Source: an uncultured Bacteroidales bacterium (GTDB lineage: Bacteria; Bacteroidota; Bacteroidia; Bacteroidales; UBA932). From it: a stretch of 6,367 nucleotides of DNA. Position numbers and translations under genes: made by a program. The stretch's first letter is position 1. The number at the start of each line of letters is the position of its first letter. Positions 1-5,857 of this stretch are shown here, piece by piece. The stretch spans positions 1-6,367 of the forward strand of contig ONFK01000098.1 of the NCBI GenBank assembly GCA_900317065.1, read 5' to 3'. The notes beneath the pieces are model-generated. The model had not been told where the DNA came from. It worked only from the letters and a program-made list of their open reading frames with translations, and ran no database searches.

Positions 1-148
1 TGCCGCAGGCTTCGGAAATCAGTTCTGCGGTGCGGTCGAAGATTCCGCGTTCATGGTTCCCCAGCGTTTGAATGAGGATATACCTTGGCCTGGCACTGTC
101 CCAAATAAAGCACTCACGGCCGCTTATTATGGAAGTTTTGTGGCTCAT
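1..148 (-). CDS. 5' fragment of an unidentified protein gene, cut by the left edge
   Basis: An open frame on the minus strand starts at ATG (148-146) and runs off the window after 49 codons. It reads MSHKTSIISGRECFIWDSAR and continues with a PRYILIQTLGNHERGIFD-like stretch. The codons look normal and the frame stays open to the edge. I do not recognise the family, and no signal peptide or membrane segment is visible. The ATG lies only 6 nt downstream of a TACATTTG promoter-like box (162-155), so if that box is used the mRNA would be almost leaderless. The frame is open upstream as far as a TGA near 208, with no other ATG but with a TTG at 157-155, so the start is not certain. It is divergent from the plus-strand deoxyribosyltransferase-like gene. 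Confidence 0.6.
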   Translation of the reverse strand, partial: MSHKTSIISGRECFIWDSARPRYILIQTLGNHERGIFDRTAELISEACG

Positions 149-154
149 ATAATG

Positions 155-162
155 CAAATGTA
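155..162 (-). promoter_or_regulatory. Candidate -7 box TACATTTG for the left-edge minus-strand gene
   Basis: The minus strand reads TACATTTGC, matching the Bacteroidota -7 consensus TAnnTTTG. It sits 6 nt before the ATG at 148, so transcription would start at or almost at the start codon. No convincing -33 TTTG is present. A one-mismatch box further upstream (TTTATTTG at 214-207 on the minus strand) would give a more usual leader of about 50 nt and is an alternative. Confidence 0.35.
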
Positions 163-195
163 CATAAAAACCGGCCTGAAAACACCATTTTTCAT

Positions 196-203
196 TAACT
201 TTG
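196..203 (+). promoter_or_regulatory. -7 promoter box TAACTTTG upstream of the deoxyribosyltransferase-like gene and luxS
   Basis: TAACTTTGC is an exact match to the Bacteroidota TAnnTTTG -7 element. It lies 20 nt before the ATG at 224, leaving a plausible short leader. The region about 20 nt upstream (CCTG near 175) is not a clear TTTG -33 box. No separate promoter is visible before luxS, so this one probably serves both plus-strand genes. Confidence 0.6.
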
Positions 204-223
204 CATCAAATAAACCAAGCCGG

Positions 224-649
224 ATGTCAAGAATCTACGTCGCCTCCAGCTGGAGGAACAAATACCAGCCCGAAGTGGTGGCCGCTCTGCGGAAAGCAGG
301 CCACGGAGTTTATGACTTCCGCAATCCCGAAGACAACCCGGGAGGTTTCCACTGGGCCGATGTGGATGAAAACTGGCAGGACTGGCAGCCGGAAGATTAT
401 ATCCGCAATCTCACCCATCCGGTGGCCGAAAAGGGCTTCAAGGCCGACTTTGACGCCATGCTTTGGGCAGATGTCTGTGTCCTGGTCCTTCCGTGCGGGC
501 GCAGCGCTCACACCGAGGCCGGATGGTTTGCCGGCAAGGGCCTCAAGACCATAGTCTATATGCCGGAAAAGCAGGAGCCGGAGCTGATGTACAAGTTGTT
601 TGACGGGGTGGTTGCGACTCTCGGCGAACTCATTGACAGTTTGGCGTAA
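224..649 (+). CDS. Nucleoside 2-deoxyribosyltransferase-like protein
   Basis: This is a 141-residue cytoplasmic protein. It opens with a short beta strand and loop (RIYVASSWRN, residues 3-12), followed by a helix (EVVAALRKAGH) and YDFRNP. Further on are an acidic/aromatic segment (about 42-59), then DFDAMLWADVCVLVLP (75-90) and GRSAHTEAGWFAGKG (92-106). That order, an aspartate-rich helix, a hydrophobic strand and then a loop with a conserved glutamate (E98) before a helix, is the pattern of the nucleoside 2-deoxyribosyltransferase/RCL fold, whose members cleave or exchange N-glycosidic bonds of (deoxy)nucleosides or nucleotides. The substrate cannot be read from sequence. The start at 224 is preferred over the longer open frame from 53 because it follows the TAACTTTG promoter and begins directly with the family's first strand. 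The frame upstream of 224 overlaps the divergent gene. luxS follows after 22 bp, so co-transcription is likely. Confidence 0.75.
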   Translation: MSRIYVASSWRNKYQPEVVAALRKAGHGVYDFRNPEDNPGGFHWADVDENWQDWQPEDYIRNLTHPVAEKGFKADFDAMLWADVCVLVLPCGRSAHTEAGWFAGKGLKTIVYMPEKQEPELMYKLFDGVVATLGELIDSLA

Positions 650-671
650 TATACATTATTTACACGGAACC

Positions 672-1166
672 ATGGAAGTCATTCAAAGTTTCACTATCGA
701 TCATACCCGACTGAAGCCGGGAATATATGTGTCCCGCGTGGACAAAGGTTTTACCACCTATGATCTCCGTATAACCGAACCGAACAGGGAACCGGCCGTT
801 GCACCCGCCGCTATCCACAGCATCGAACATCTGATGGCTACCTGGTTCCGTAATTCCAGGGTCAGGGAAGATGTGGTTTATGTAGGTCCTATGGGCTGCC
901 TGACGGGTATGTATGTAATCATGACCGGCGACTATTCCGTCGAGGAGATGCGTGCTCTCACCATGGAGTGCCTGGAGTGGATACTGAACCAGACAGAAGT
1001 GCCTGCAACAACTCCTGAAACCTGCGGGAATTATCTCCTGCACGATCTGCCTATGTGCAAATGGGAATGTGCCCGTTATCTTCACAGGCTCAAGAACGAT
1101 TTCCACAGCGAATATTCCAAGCTTCAGGTGACTCTGGAAGACGGCAGAGTCTTTGCAGATGCCTGA
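672..1166 (+). CDS. luxS: S-ribosylhomocysteine lyase (LuxS)
   Basis: LuxS cleaves S-ribosylhomocysteine to homocysteine and 4,5-dihydroxy-2,3-pentanedione, the precursor of the AI-2 signal, in the activated methyl cycle of the cytoplasm. The 164-residue length is normal. The N-terminus has the family opening SFTIDHTRL (6-14), then YDLRITEPNREP (30-41). HSIEH at 49-53 is the metal-binding HxxEH motif, with H49 and H53 as ligands and E52 as the general acid/base. PMGCLTGMY carries the catalytic cysteine C76, and TCGNY carries the third metal ligand C118. All catalytic residues are therefore present. The segment after C118 is unusually cysteine-rich (C129, C133). The start at 672 matches the family N-terminus. 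No clear promoter lies in the 22-bp gap after the upstream gene, so the two are probably one transcript. The stop codon abuts the stop of the convergent DUF4249 gene. Confidence 0.97.
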   Translation: MEVIQSFTIDHTRLKPGIYVSRVDKGFTTYDLRITEPNREPAVAPAAIHSIEHLMATWFRNSRVREDVVYVGPMGCLTGMYVIMTGDYSVEEMRALTMECLEWILNQTEVPATTPETCGNYLLHDLPMCKWECARYLHRLKNDFHSEYSKLQVTLEDGRVFADA

Positions 1167-2003
1167 TCATTCGATTTCAATGGAGTAATAGGTTGAACCA
1201 TATCCCGCCCAGTAACCAAGGCCGCCGTTTATATTTGTGGCGGGGTTCCTGTAGAGAGGGAAGATGGGGGAGTCTCCCAGGGAGGTATGGGCGTCGAAGT
1301 CTGCCCAGATCCGCCATGATCGCTCATCCATCGTGCAGAATCTGACGTGCACCAGATCTCCCTTTACGAAATTTGAAGAAAAGTTGCGCCGCTCTATGCT
1401 GCGCCCTTGCGTGATGATGATTTCGGCATTGTCTGCAATGCCGGAGCCGTCTATAGCCCCGGGGAAGGCGGGGACAAAGAAACTGTCTTTCCCTTCGACC
1501 TTGGTAAAGATCTGATAGTATTTCTTATCCGAACTTCTGTTGTTCAGCCGTGCAACCAGGGTGAACAGGCTGTCGGAACCTTCGACTTTCACAGCGGAGA
1601 GCCCCTCCAACGGCTCCGGTGCCGTAACCGTAGTGGTGGCCGAAGCGTGCATCCCTTCGTATTCCACGTTGAGGGTGTATGTCTCTCCGGCCTTGCCGAT
1701 GATCCATCCTGTGGTGAAGATGTAGGGGGGATAGTAATCCTTGTCCGTCTTGCCGAAAAGGATTACGGTGGTGTCCGGACTGCTGATGCTGACCTTGCCC
1801 CATTTTACAATGTGTTCCTGCAGTTGCCCTACAGTCCTGAACTCCCGGCTCGGAGACACGCTGGTGGTGACCATCACGACCGGCGCCCTACCTGCTTCTA
1901 TCCATCCTTCAACTACAAGTTCGGGCTCCGTATGCTCCCAGTCCCTGTCGGCGGAGCAGGAACAGATCAAAGCAATCATCGATATCAGCAGCAGTCTTTT
2001 CAT
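1167..2003 (-). CDS. DUF4249 family lipoprotein
   Basis: This is a 278-residue predicted lipoprotein. Residues 1-15 form a lipoprotein signal (KR, then a hydrophobic LLLISMIALI) ending in a lipobox with C16 as the lipidated residue. The acidic residues that follow (SADRDWE) fit the surface-export signals of Bacteroidota lipoproteins. The mature part opens with PELVVEGWIEAGRAPVVMV (27-45), the characteristic first strands of DUF4249, followed by a beta-rich body. The C-terminus is GYGSTYYSIEIE. DUF4249 proteins are known mainly as neighbours of TonB-dependent receptors with a plug domain, and the arrangement here is the same: the start lies 2 bp past the receptor stop. The biochemical role of the family is unknown; a surface accessory or ligand-handling role for the receptor is inferred. 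The protein is at the short end for the family. It is the last gene of the three-gene operon and meets luxS stop to stop. Confidence 0.88.
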   Translation of the reverse strand: MKRLLLISMIALICSCSADRDWEHTEPELVVEGWIEAGRAPVVMVTTSVSPSREFRTVGQLQEHIVKWGKVSISSPDTTVILFGKTDKDYYPPYIFTTGWIIGKAGETYTLNVEYEGMHASATTTVTAPEPLEGLSAVKVEGSDSLFTLVARLNNRSSDKKYYQIFTKVEGKDSFFVPAFPGAIDGSGIADNAEIIITQGRSIERRNFSSNFVKGDLVHVRFCTMDERSWRIWADFDAHTSLGDSPIFPLYRNPATNINGGLGYWAGYGSTYYSIEIE

Positions 2004-2005
2004 CG

Positions 2006-4018
2006 TCAGAATTTATAGAACCAGCCGATGCCCGGCATGAGCTTGAGCGCGAAGCAGAATGGCCTGTAGGCGAAGGCTCCGTCGTGGAACTTGTATTTGT
2101 ATGCCAACTGGTTGTCCCTGGCCAGGGCGTTGTACAGCGAGGCATTGATCCCGTGCGAGACCTGCCCGTCATTTCGGAAATACCAGTTGAAGTTGAGGTC
2201 CAGCCTGATGTATGGGGCGAGCCGCGCTCCATTGTGCCTGCCATATCTGCTGAGAATCTGGCCGGAGCTGATATACATGGCTTCCGGCACGGTGAACGGA
2301 GTGCCTGAAGCGGCGATGAAGGTGCCGCCGGCATCCCATTTGCGGGCACTGTAGGTGAGTGCGGCGTCGAGTTCGTGTATGCGTTCGAAGTTGGAAGGGA
2401 AGACGTCTCCGTCGTCAGATCTGCGCAGCGACCTTCCCAGGGAGTAACTGATCCATCCGGTGAGTTTCCCCGCCTGCTTGTGAAGGATGAGGTTCAGTCC
2501 GTAATTCCACCCTTCGGCCCTGATGAGCACGCTGTTCAAGTCCTGGGCGTTGCGCAGGAAGTCGAGAATGGTCCCGCAGTACTCCAACTGGTTCCCGAGT
2601 CTCCTGCCGTACAGGTCGGCGGAGAGGGAATAGGCGTCGTGCAGGAATCTGAGATTATACGAAAGTGTCCCGTAGACCGATGTCTGAGGTTTGCCGTATC
2701 TGCCTGCCAGGATGTTGAATTCTATAGGAAATCCGAGGCTGGTGACTCCGGTGTTGAAGATGTTCTGCGTGGCTGTGCCGGCCTTCAGTTCCAGACTCCC
2801 AGCCCTGAACATGTCGTAGCTGATGCTGACGGCAGGGGAGAGGCTCAGGAATGACTCTCTTTCGGGGGAAAGATACCAGGACCCCTTAAGCGCGATGTCC
2901 GCCGACCAGTGCGAGAGAAACAGGCCGCTGTTCCAGCCGGCGGTAAGATCTCCCTGCAAAGCCTTCTGCCTTTCTTCCTTGCCAAGTATCTGCATATACC
3001 CCGAGGTTGAGTGCCCGCTCTGGGGGAGTACGTCGTAGAAGGACGCGGACGCCCCGGCCCTCAATCTGCCCAGGGAGAAAGCCGCCTCATAGCCGTAGTG
3101 CCTGGTATGGGAGGGGATATATCCGCTGTCGTACATATGCTCTACCCCGAGTTTCATGCTTGTAGAGGAAGCGAACAGGGTTTGCTTGAGCATGGCTTCT
3201 CCCGCTGAATGGTTCCAGTGAACGGCTGCAAGGCCTACCTCCCATCCGAAATCAAGATTCAGGTTGTTGTTCAGCGAAGAGTAGGCCGCCGCATCGGAGG
3301 AGCAGAACAGGTCGGCATACACCTGGTCCGCCCCGGTATTCATGGCCCAGGATGCGTTGAAGTCCCCGAAACCGTATTCGAAAGGGTCCCCGTCCACTTT
3401 CAGATATTGCCTGTACATCTGATTCAGGAAGGTTTTCCTGCCGGAGATGGCGATGGCTGACTTGCTGCCGGTGCTGAAGCGGACAGTGCCCTGGGCTGCC
3501 ATGGGGCCGATTGATAAATCTCCGCCCCCAGCACCGCCGGTACTTCTGTCCGGGATCATGTCCAGGCTTCCGCCCAGATACGATTTCATCGACGCCGTGG
3601 TGCTATAGTCCAGGGTCTTGAAGTGCGATGGGTTGAATACGGAGAAAATGCCCAGCAGATGGTTCGCTCCATAGATGGGCGCGCCGTCTATGGAAACGAG
3701 ATTGTGCCCGTGGTCGCAGCCCTGGATATGGATGCCGGCGTCGAGTTCGCTGCCGGTCTGCACGCTGGGAAGCAGCCGGATGAAACGCAACGGGTCGGCA
3801 TTGCCCATCAAGGTGGGCAGTTTCGCCAAACCTGCGACATCGATTCTGCCGGATTCCGCACGGGCGGACAGGGGAGAAGTGCGCCTGCTGGCGGACACGA
3901 CGGTGCTGTCAATCAAGCGTAATGAAGAAGAATCGGTCTGCGCCGAAACTCTCAGTGGCAAAAAGCCGAGGAGCAGCAGTGCAGACCGAAGCGGAATACT
4001 ATGTAAGAAGGATCTCAA
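2006..4018 (-). CDS. TonB-dependent outer-membrane receptor, DUF4249-associated type
   Basis: This is a 670-residue outer-membrane transporter expected to import a ligand using TonB/ExbBD energy. Residues 1-26 form a signal peptide (RSFLHSIPLRSALLLLGFLP, cleavage after VSA before QTDSS). The plug domain covers about 35-150: DSTVVSASRR may serve as the TonB box, and IQGCDHGHNLVSIDGAPIYG plus HLLGIFSVFNP match the plug motifs of receptors paired with DUF4249. The rest is beta-barrel, with alternating aromatic/polar strands and a terminal phenylalanine (GWFYKF) typical of BAM substrates. No N-terminal carboxypeptidase-like regulatory domain precedes the plug, and the protein is much shorter than SusC (about 1000 residues). 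I chose the TTG at 4018-4016, which overlaps the upstream TGA as TTGA. It gives a compact signal peptide and has GGAG 11 nt upstream. A TTG at 4060 would add 14 hydrophilic residues. No in-frame ATG is available nearby. Confidence 0.88.
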   Translation of the reverse strand: MRSFLHSIPLRSALLLLGFLPLRVSAQTDSSSLRLIDSTVVSASRRTSPLSARAESGRIDVAGLAKLPTLMGNADPLRFIRLLPSVQTGSELDAGIHIQGCDHGHNLVSIDGAPIYGANHLLGIFSVFNPSHFKTLDYSTTASMKSYLGGSLDMIPDRSTGGAGGGDLSIGPMAAQGTVRFSTGSKSAIAISGRKTFLNQMYRQYLKVDGDPFEYGFGDFNASWAMNTGADQVYADLFCSSDAAAYSSLNNNLNLDFGWEVGLAAVHWNHSAGEAMLKQTLFASSTSMKLGVEHMYDSGYIPSHTRHYGYEAAFSLGRLRAGASASFYDVLPQSGHSTSGYMQILGKEERQKALQGDLTAGWNSGLFLSHWSADIALKGSWYLSPERESFLSLSPAVSISYDMFRAGSLELKAGTATQNIFNTGVTSLGFPIEFNILAGRYGKPQTSVYGTLSYNLRFLHDAYSLSADLYGRRLGNQLEYCGTILDFLRNAQDLNSVLIRAEGWNYGLNLILHKQAGKLTGWISYSLGRSLRRSDDGDVFPSNFERIHELDAALTYSARKWDAGGTFIAASGTPFTVPEAMYISSGQILSRYGRHNGARLAPYIRLDLNFNWYFRNDGQVSHGINASLYNALARDNQLAYKYKFHDGAFAYRPFCFALKLMPGIGWFYKF

Positions 4019-5616
4019 TTCATTACTGTCTCCATGAACTCGTCGACCTTTTCTTCCCAAGCCTGGATGGCGAGAATGAGGTCGGCGAAATCGTTTTCGT
4101 TGAAGAAGACTTCGAAAACGGCGTAACTGGTGCCGTCAGCGAAACGGATGACGGGCACTACATCCCATTCGTTGTCATTCTTGACAGGCTCCAGACCGAG
4201 ATATGCGGAGCGTTCGGTGCTGTTGTCGTAGAAGACGTCAATCTTCAGGCACTGCTCTGCCTGTCCTACCCATGACTTGAAGGTCGCTTCGGATTCGCGG
4301 TTCTCGTCGAGTTTCCCGGAAATCTCAACCAATTTGGCAATGTCGGCTTCTCCGCTGATCTGCAATTCTCCGAGGATGTCCGCTTCGACGGTAACGGAGG
4401 AAGGCATGTTCTTGACGTTGTATTCGGTGCCTCTGCTTATCTGGTAGGAAGTGAAACCGTCGTAATTGTTCTCATATTTGTCGTCGATCTCACTCTTTTC
4501 AATCGACGCACCCTTCTCGCTTACATTCATCTTTATGATGTCCTTGTCGCCATAGCTGAAAACGTAGGCCACTTCTGCGGATTCTGCGAGATAATCGACT
4601 TTCTCGGACTTCAGGGTATACCCGCTGGCGCTGAGGCCGAAATCAATACCGATTTTGTCGGCGGAGATATCGAGCGTGCCGGCCGCTGTGCCGTTGTATT
4701 TGATGTCGATGTTCATGTCGGCAACCTTAGACGAACCATCGGAGAAAGATGCGGACACTTTCCTGGGCATGTAAATATAGGATTCGCTCCTGGAAATGAA
4801 TACATGTTTGCCGGCCGGAACGGAGATCGAGTTGCTGAAAGCGTCGAAATCGCTGTAAATCTGCTGTTCGCTCATCCACCCGAGATCCGCCATTGTGACG
4901 GGATTGTAAAAATGGTATTCGGTTGCTCCGTCTTTGCCGGTGCGGGTCACGGCGTCCTGATAAGTATTGCCATACTCGTCTGTAATCCAGTTCATGTACA
5001 TGGCCGGGCCGGTTTTGTAAGCCTCCCATGAATTGCCGGATTCACTGTAGGAAGAATTGACAAGGAGTTTGCCCATGCTGTCGTATTCTTCAAACTTTGC
5101 GGTGCAGGCAAGTTTGCTGCCGTCCACTTCGGCTTCCAGGCTGAAGTCGGATGCCGGAGTGTACTCCCATGCATTCCTGGATGTGTTCAGTATGTGCCTG
5201 CCGTTGATTTTCGACAGCTGGATTACGCTTTCATCGGAAAACTCCTGCGTGCTGGATTGTCTGTAGTCGCACCACCAGCCATAGTTTGTCTGCGAGGTAG
5301 AGGGGATTTCCTTATTGGTCCCGAATATGCCGGCATCTTCGAGATGCTCGAAAGCCGATGTATCGTAATCTCCGTCCATCACGGCGGCAAGTTTCGACAC
5401 GGATACGACTGCGTCGCCCCATTTTGAAATGTCACCGTATTCCAGAAGTTCCAGTCCTATTTCCTGAAGCCTTTCTTTCTGCTGGGACTGGGTGAGAGGT
5501 TCCTTGTAAGTTTTTTCATTGTTCTCCTTTTCAGGGTCGTCGGGATCCTGCTTGCCGTTGCATGCCACAGCAAACAGTGATGCGATTGCAAGAAGCGTCA
5601 GAATTTTTGTTTTCAT
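4015..5616 (-). CDS. Unrecognised large lipoprotein, first gene of the receptor operon
   Basis: This is a 533-residue predicted lipoprotein of unknown function. The signal is KTKILTLLAIASLFAVAC with the lipobox cysteine at C19. It is followed by an acidic, proline-containing linker (NGKQDPDDPEKENNEKTY) suited to surface export in Bacteroidota. The mature protein starts with a helical stretch (about 40-65, KERLQEIGLELLEYGD). A tryptophan-rich NYGWWCDYRQSS lies near 110-122. The middle looks beta-rich, with several strand-like segments ending in S/G turns. The C-terminal part reads EADILGELQISGEADIAKLV, then EATFKSWVGQA, then VIRFADGTSYAVFEVFFNEN, and ends in an acidic helix. I see no enzyme motif, LysM, Ig or TPR signature. 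The start at 5616 (ATGAAAACAAAA) is preferred because it places a normal lysine-rich n-region first; an in-frame ATG at 5625 would add MHI. The gene follows a clear TAACTTTG promoter and overlaps the receptor by 4 nt, so a role with the receptor (ligand capture or lid) is inferred. Confidence 0.82.
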   Translation of the reverse strand: MKTKILTLLAIASLFAVACNGKQDPDDPEKENNEKTYKEPLTQSQQKERLQEIGLELLEYGDISKWGDAVVSVSKLAAVMDGDYDTSAFEHLEDAGIFGTNKEIPSTSQTNYGWWCDYRQSSTQEFSDESVIQLSKINGRHILNTSRNAWEYTPASDFSLEAEVDGSKLACTAKFEEYDSMGKLLVNSSYSESGNSWEAYKTGPAMYMNWITDEYGNTYQDAVTRTGKDGATEYHFYNPVTMADLGWMSEQQIYSDFDAFSNSISVPAGKHVFISRSESYIYMPRKVSASFSDGSSKVADMNIDIKYNGTAAGTLDISADKIGIDFGLSASGYTLKSEKVDYLAESAEVAYVFSYGDKDIIKMNVSEKGASIEKSEIDDKYENNYDGFTSYQISRGTEYNVKNMPSSVTVEADILGELQISGEADIAKLVEISGKLDENRESEATFKSWVGQAEQCLKIDVFYDNSTERSAYLGLEPVKNDNEWDVVPVIRFADGTSYAVFEVFFNENDFADLILAIQAWEEKVDEFMETVMN

Positions 5617-5655
5617 GATATGCATAATGATATATTATAGTCTTATATATAGATG

Positions 5656-5663
5656 CAAAGTTA
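5656..5663 (-). promoter_or_regulatory. -7 promoter box TAACTTTG for the lipoprotein/receptor/DUF4249 operon
   Basis: The minus strand reads GCTAACTTTGCATC, an exact TAnnTTTG -7 element, 39 nt before the chosen ATG at 5616. That leaves an AT-rich leader of roughly 30 nt. Upstream are TTTTGAC (5682-5676), about 14 nt away, and a T-rich block near 5690-5684, about 21 nt away. Either could act as the -33 element, though neither is ideal in both sequence and spacing. No other promoter is visible between the three genes, so this one probably drives all of them. Confidence 0.7.
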
Positions 5664-5704
5664 GCGCGAAATGTTGTCAAAATAAAAACATTAATCAGTC
5701 ATTT

Positions 5705-5732
5705 TTTGTTTCAGAAAATATTTTTATCTTTG
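5705..5732 (+). promoter_or_regulatory. Promoter of tRNA-Cys (TTTG ... TATCTTTG)
   Basis: TATCTTTG at 5725-5732 fits the TAnnTTTG -7 box, with a TTTG at 5705-5708 as a possible -33 element (16-nt spacing). The -7 box ends 10 nt before the first base of the mature tRNA, which implies a very short 5' leader for RNase P to remove. The promoter faces away from the operon promoter at 5656-5663. Confidence 0.65.
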
Positions 5733-5742
5733 CAGTCCCGTT

Positions 5743-5816
5743 GGTGCGATGGCCGAGCGGTTAGGCACAGGTCTGCAAAACCTGGTACAGCGGTTCGATT
5801 CCGCTTCGCACCTCCA
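5743..5816 (+). tRNA. tRNA-Cys (anticodon GCA), CCA encoded
   Basis: A full cloverleaf can be folded by eye. The acceptor stem is GGTGCGA (5743-5749) with TCGCACC (5806-5812). The D arm has GCC/GGC. The anticodon stem is CAGGT/ACCTG (5768-5772, 5780-5784) around the loop CTGCAAA, with anticodon GCA at 5775-5777. The T arm is AGCGG/CCGCT with loop TTCGATT. The discriminator base at 5813 is T (U73), the known identity base for cysteinyl-tRNA synthetase. CCA follows directly (5814-5816), so the 3' end is genomically encoded. It has its own promoter and terminator and reads cysteine codons UGC/UGU. Confidence 0.97.
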
Positions 5817-5822
5817 AAAACC

Positions 5823-5849
5823 GAGGCCGGCGCTATTCAGCCGGCCTTT
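5823..5849 (+). terminator. Rho-independent terminator after tRNA-Cys
   Basis: AGGCCGGC (5824-5831) pairs with GCCGGCCT (5840-5847) around the 8-nt loop GCTATTCA, and a T/A-rich tail TTTATTATT follows. The GC-rich stem begins 6 nt past the CCA end. The T tract is short and interrupted, so some read-through into the thioesterase gene, whose ATG is 10 nt downstream, is possible. Confidence 0.8.
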
Positions 5850-5857
5850 ATTATTAA

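Noticed and set aside
53..223. Extension of the deoxyribosyltransferase-like frame upstream to an ATG at 53 (57 extra residues)
   Set aside because: The extension lies opposite the coding start of the divergent minus-strand gene and contains the TAACTTTG promoter. The protein family begins at the RIYVA strand just after the ATG at 224.
644..671. Separate promoter for luxS
   Set aside because: The gap contains only TACATTAT-like sequence with no TTTG at the right place. Co-transcription from the promoter at 196-203 is simpler.
660..1106. 148-codon minus-strand open frame
   Set aside because: It is antisense to luxS, which has every catalytic residue.
1407..2018. 203-codon plus-strand open frame
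   Set aside because: It is antisense to the DUF4249 gene, has no recognisable family or signal, and no promoter precedes it. It is best explained as a shadow frame.
1909..2349. 146-codon minus-strand frame across the receptor/DUF4249 junction
   Set aside because: It overlaps two well-supported genes in another frame. The serine/arginine/proline-rich translation is typical of an off-frame reading.
2375..2854. 159-codon plus-strand open frame
   Set aside because: It lies wholly inside the receptor gene on the opposite strand, and its valine/glutamate/proline-rich composition is what reverse-complemented barrel codons produce.
4019..4060. Upstream TTG (4060) as the receptor start
   Set aside because: It adds a charged 14-residue stretch ahead of the signal peptide and a 46-nt overlap. 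The TTG at 4018 gives a normal signal peptide and a coupled start.
5631..5652. Operator or riboswitch in the operon leader
   Set aside because: The AT-rich partial inverted repeat is imperfect and expected by chance in such a biased sequence. The leader is only about 30 nt.
224..5816. A cysteine/sulfur regulon linking luxS with tRNA-Cys
   Set aside because: They are 4.6 kb apart on separate transcripts with a different operon between them, and nothing in the sequence ties them together.
5743..5816. tRNA-Cys as an integration (att) site
   Set aside because: No direct repeat of the tRNA 3' end, integrase gene or mobile-element boundary is visible in the window.
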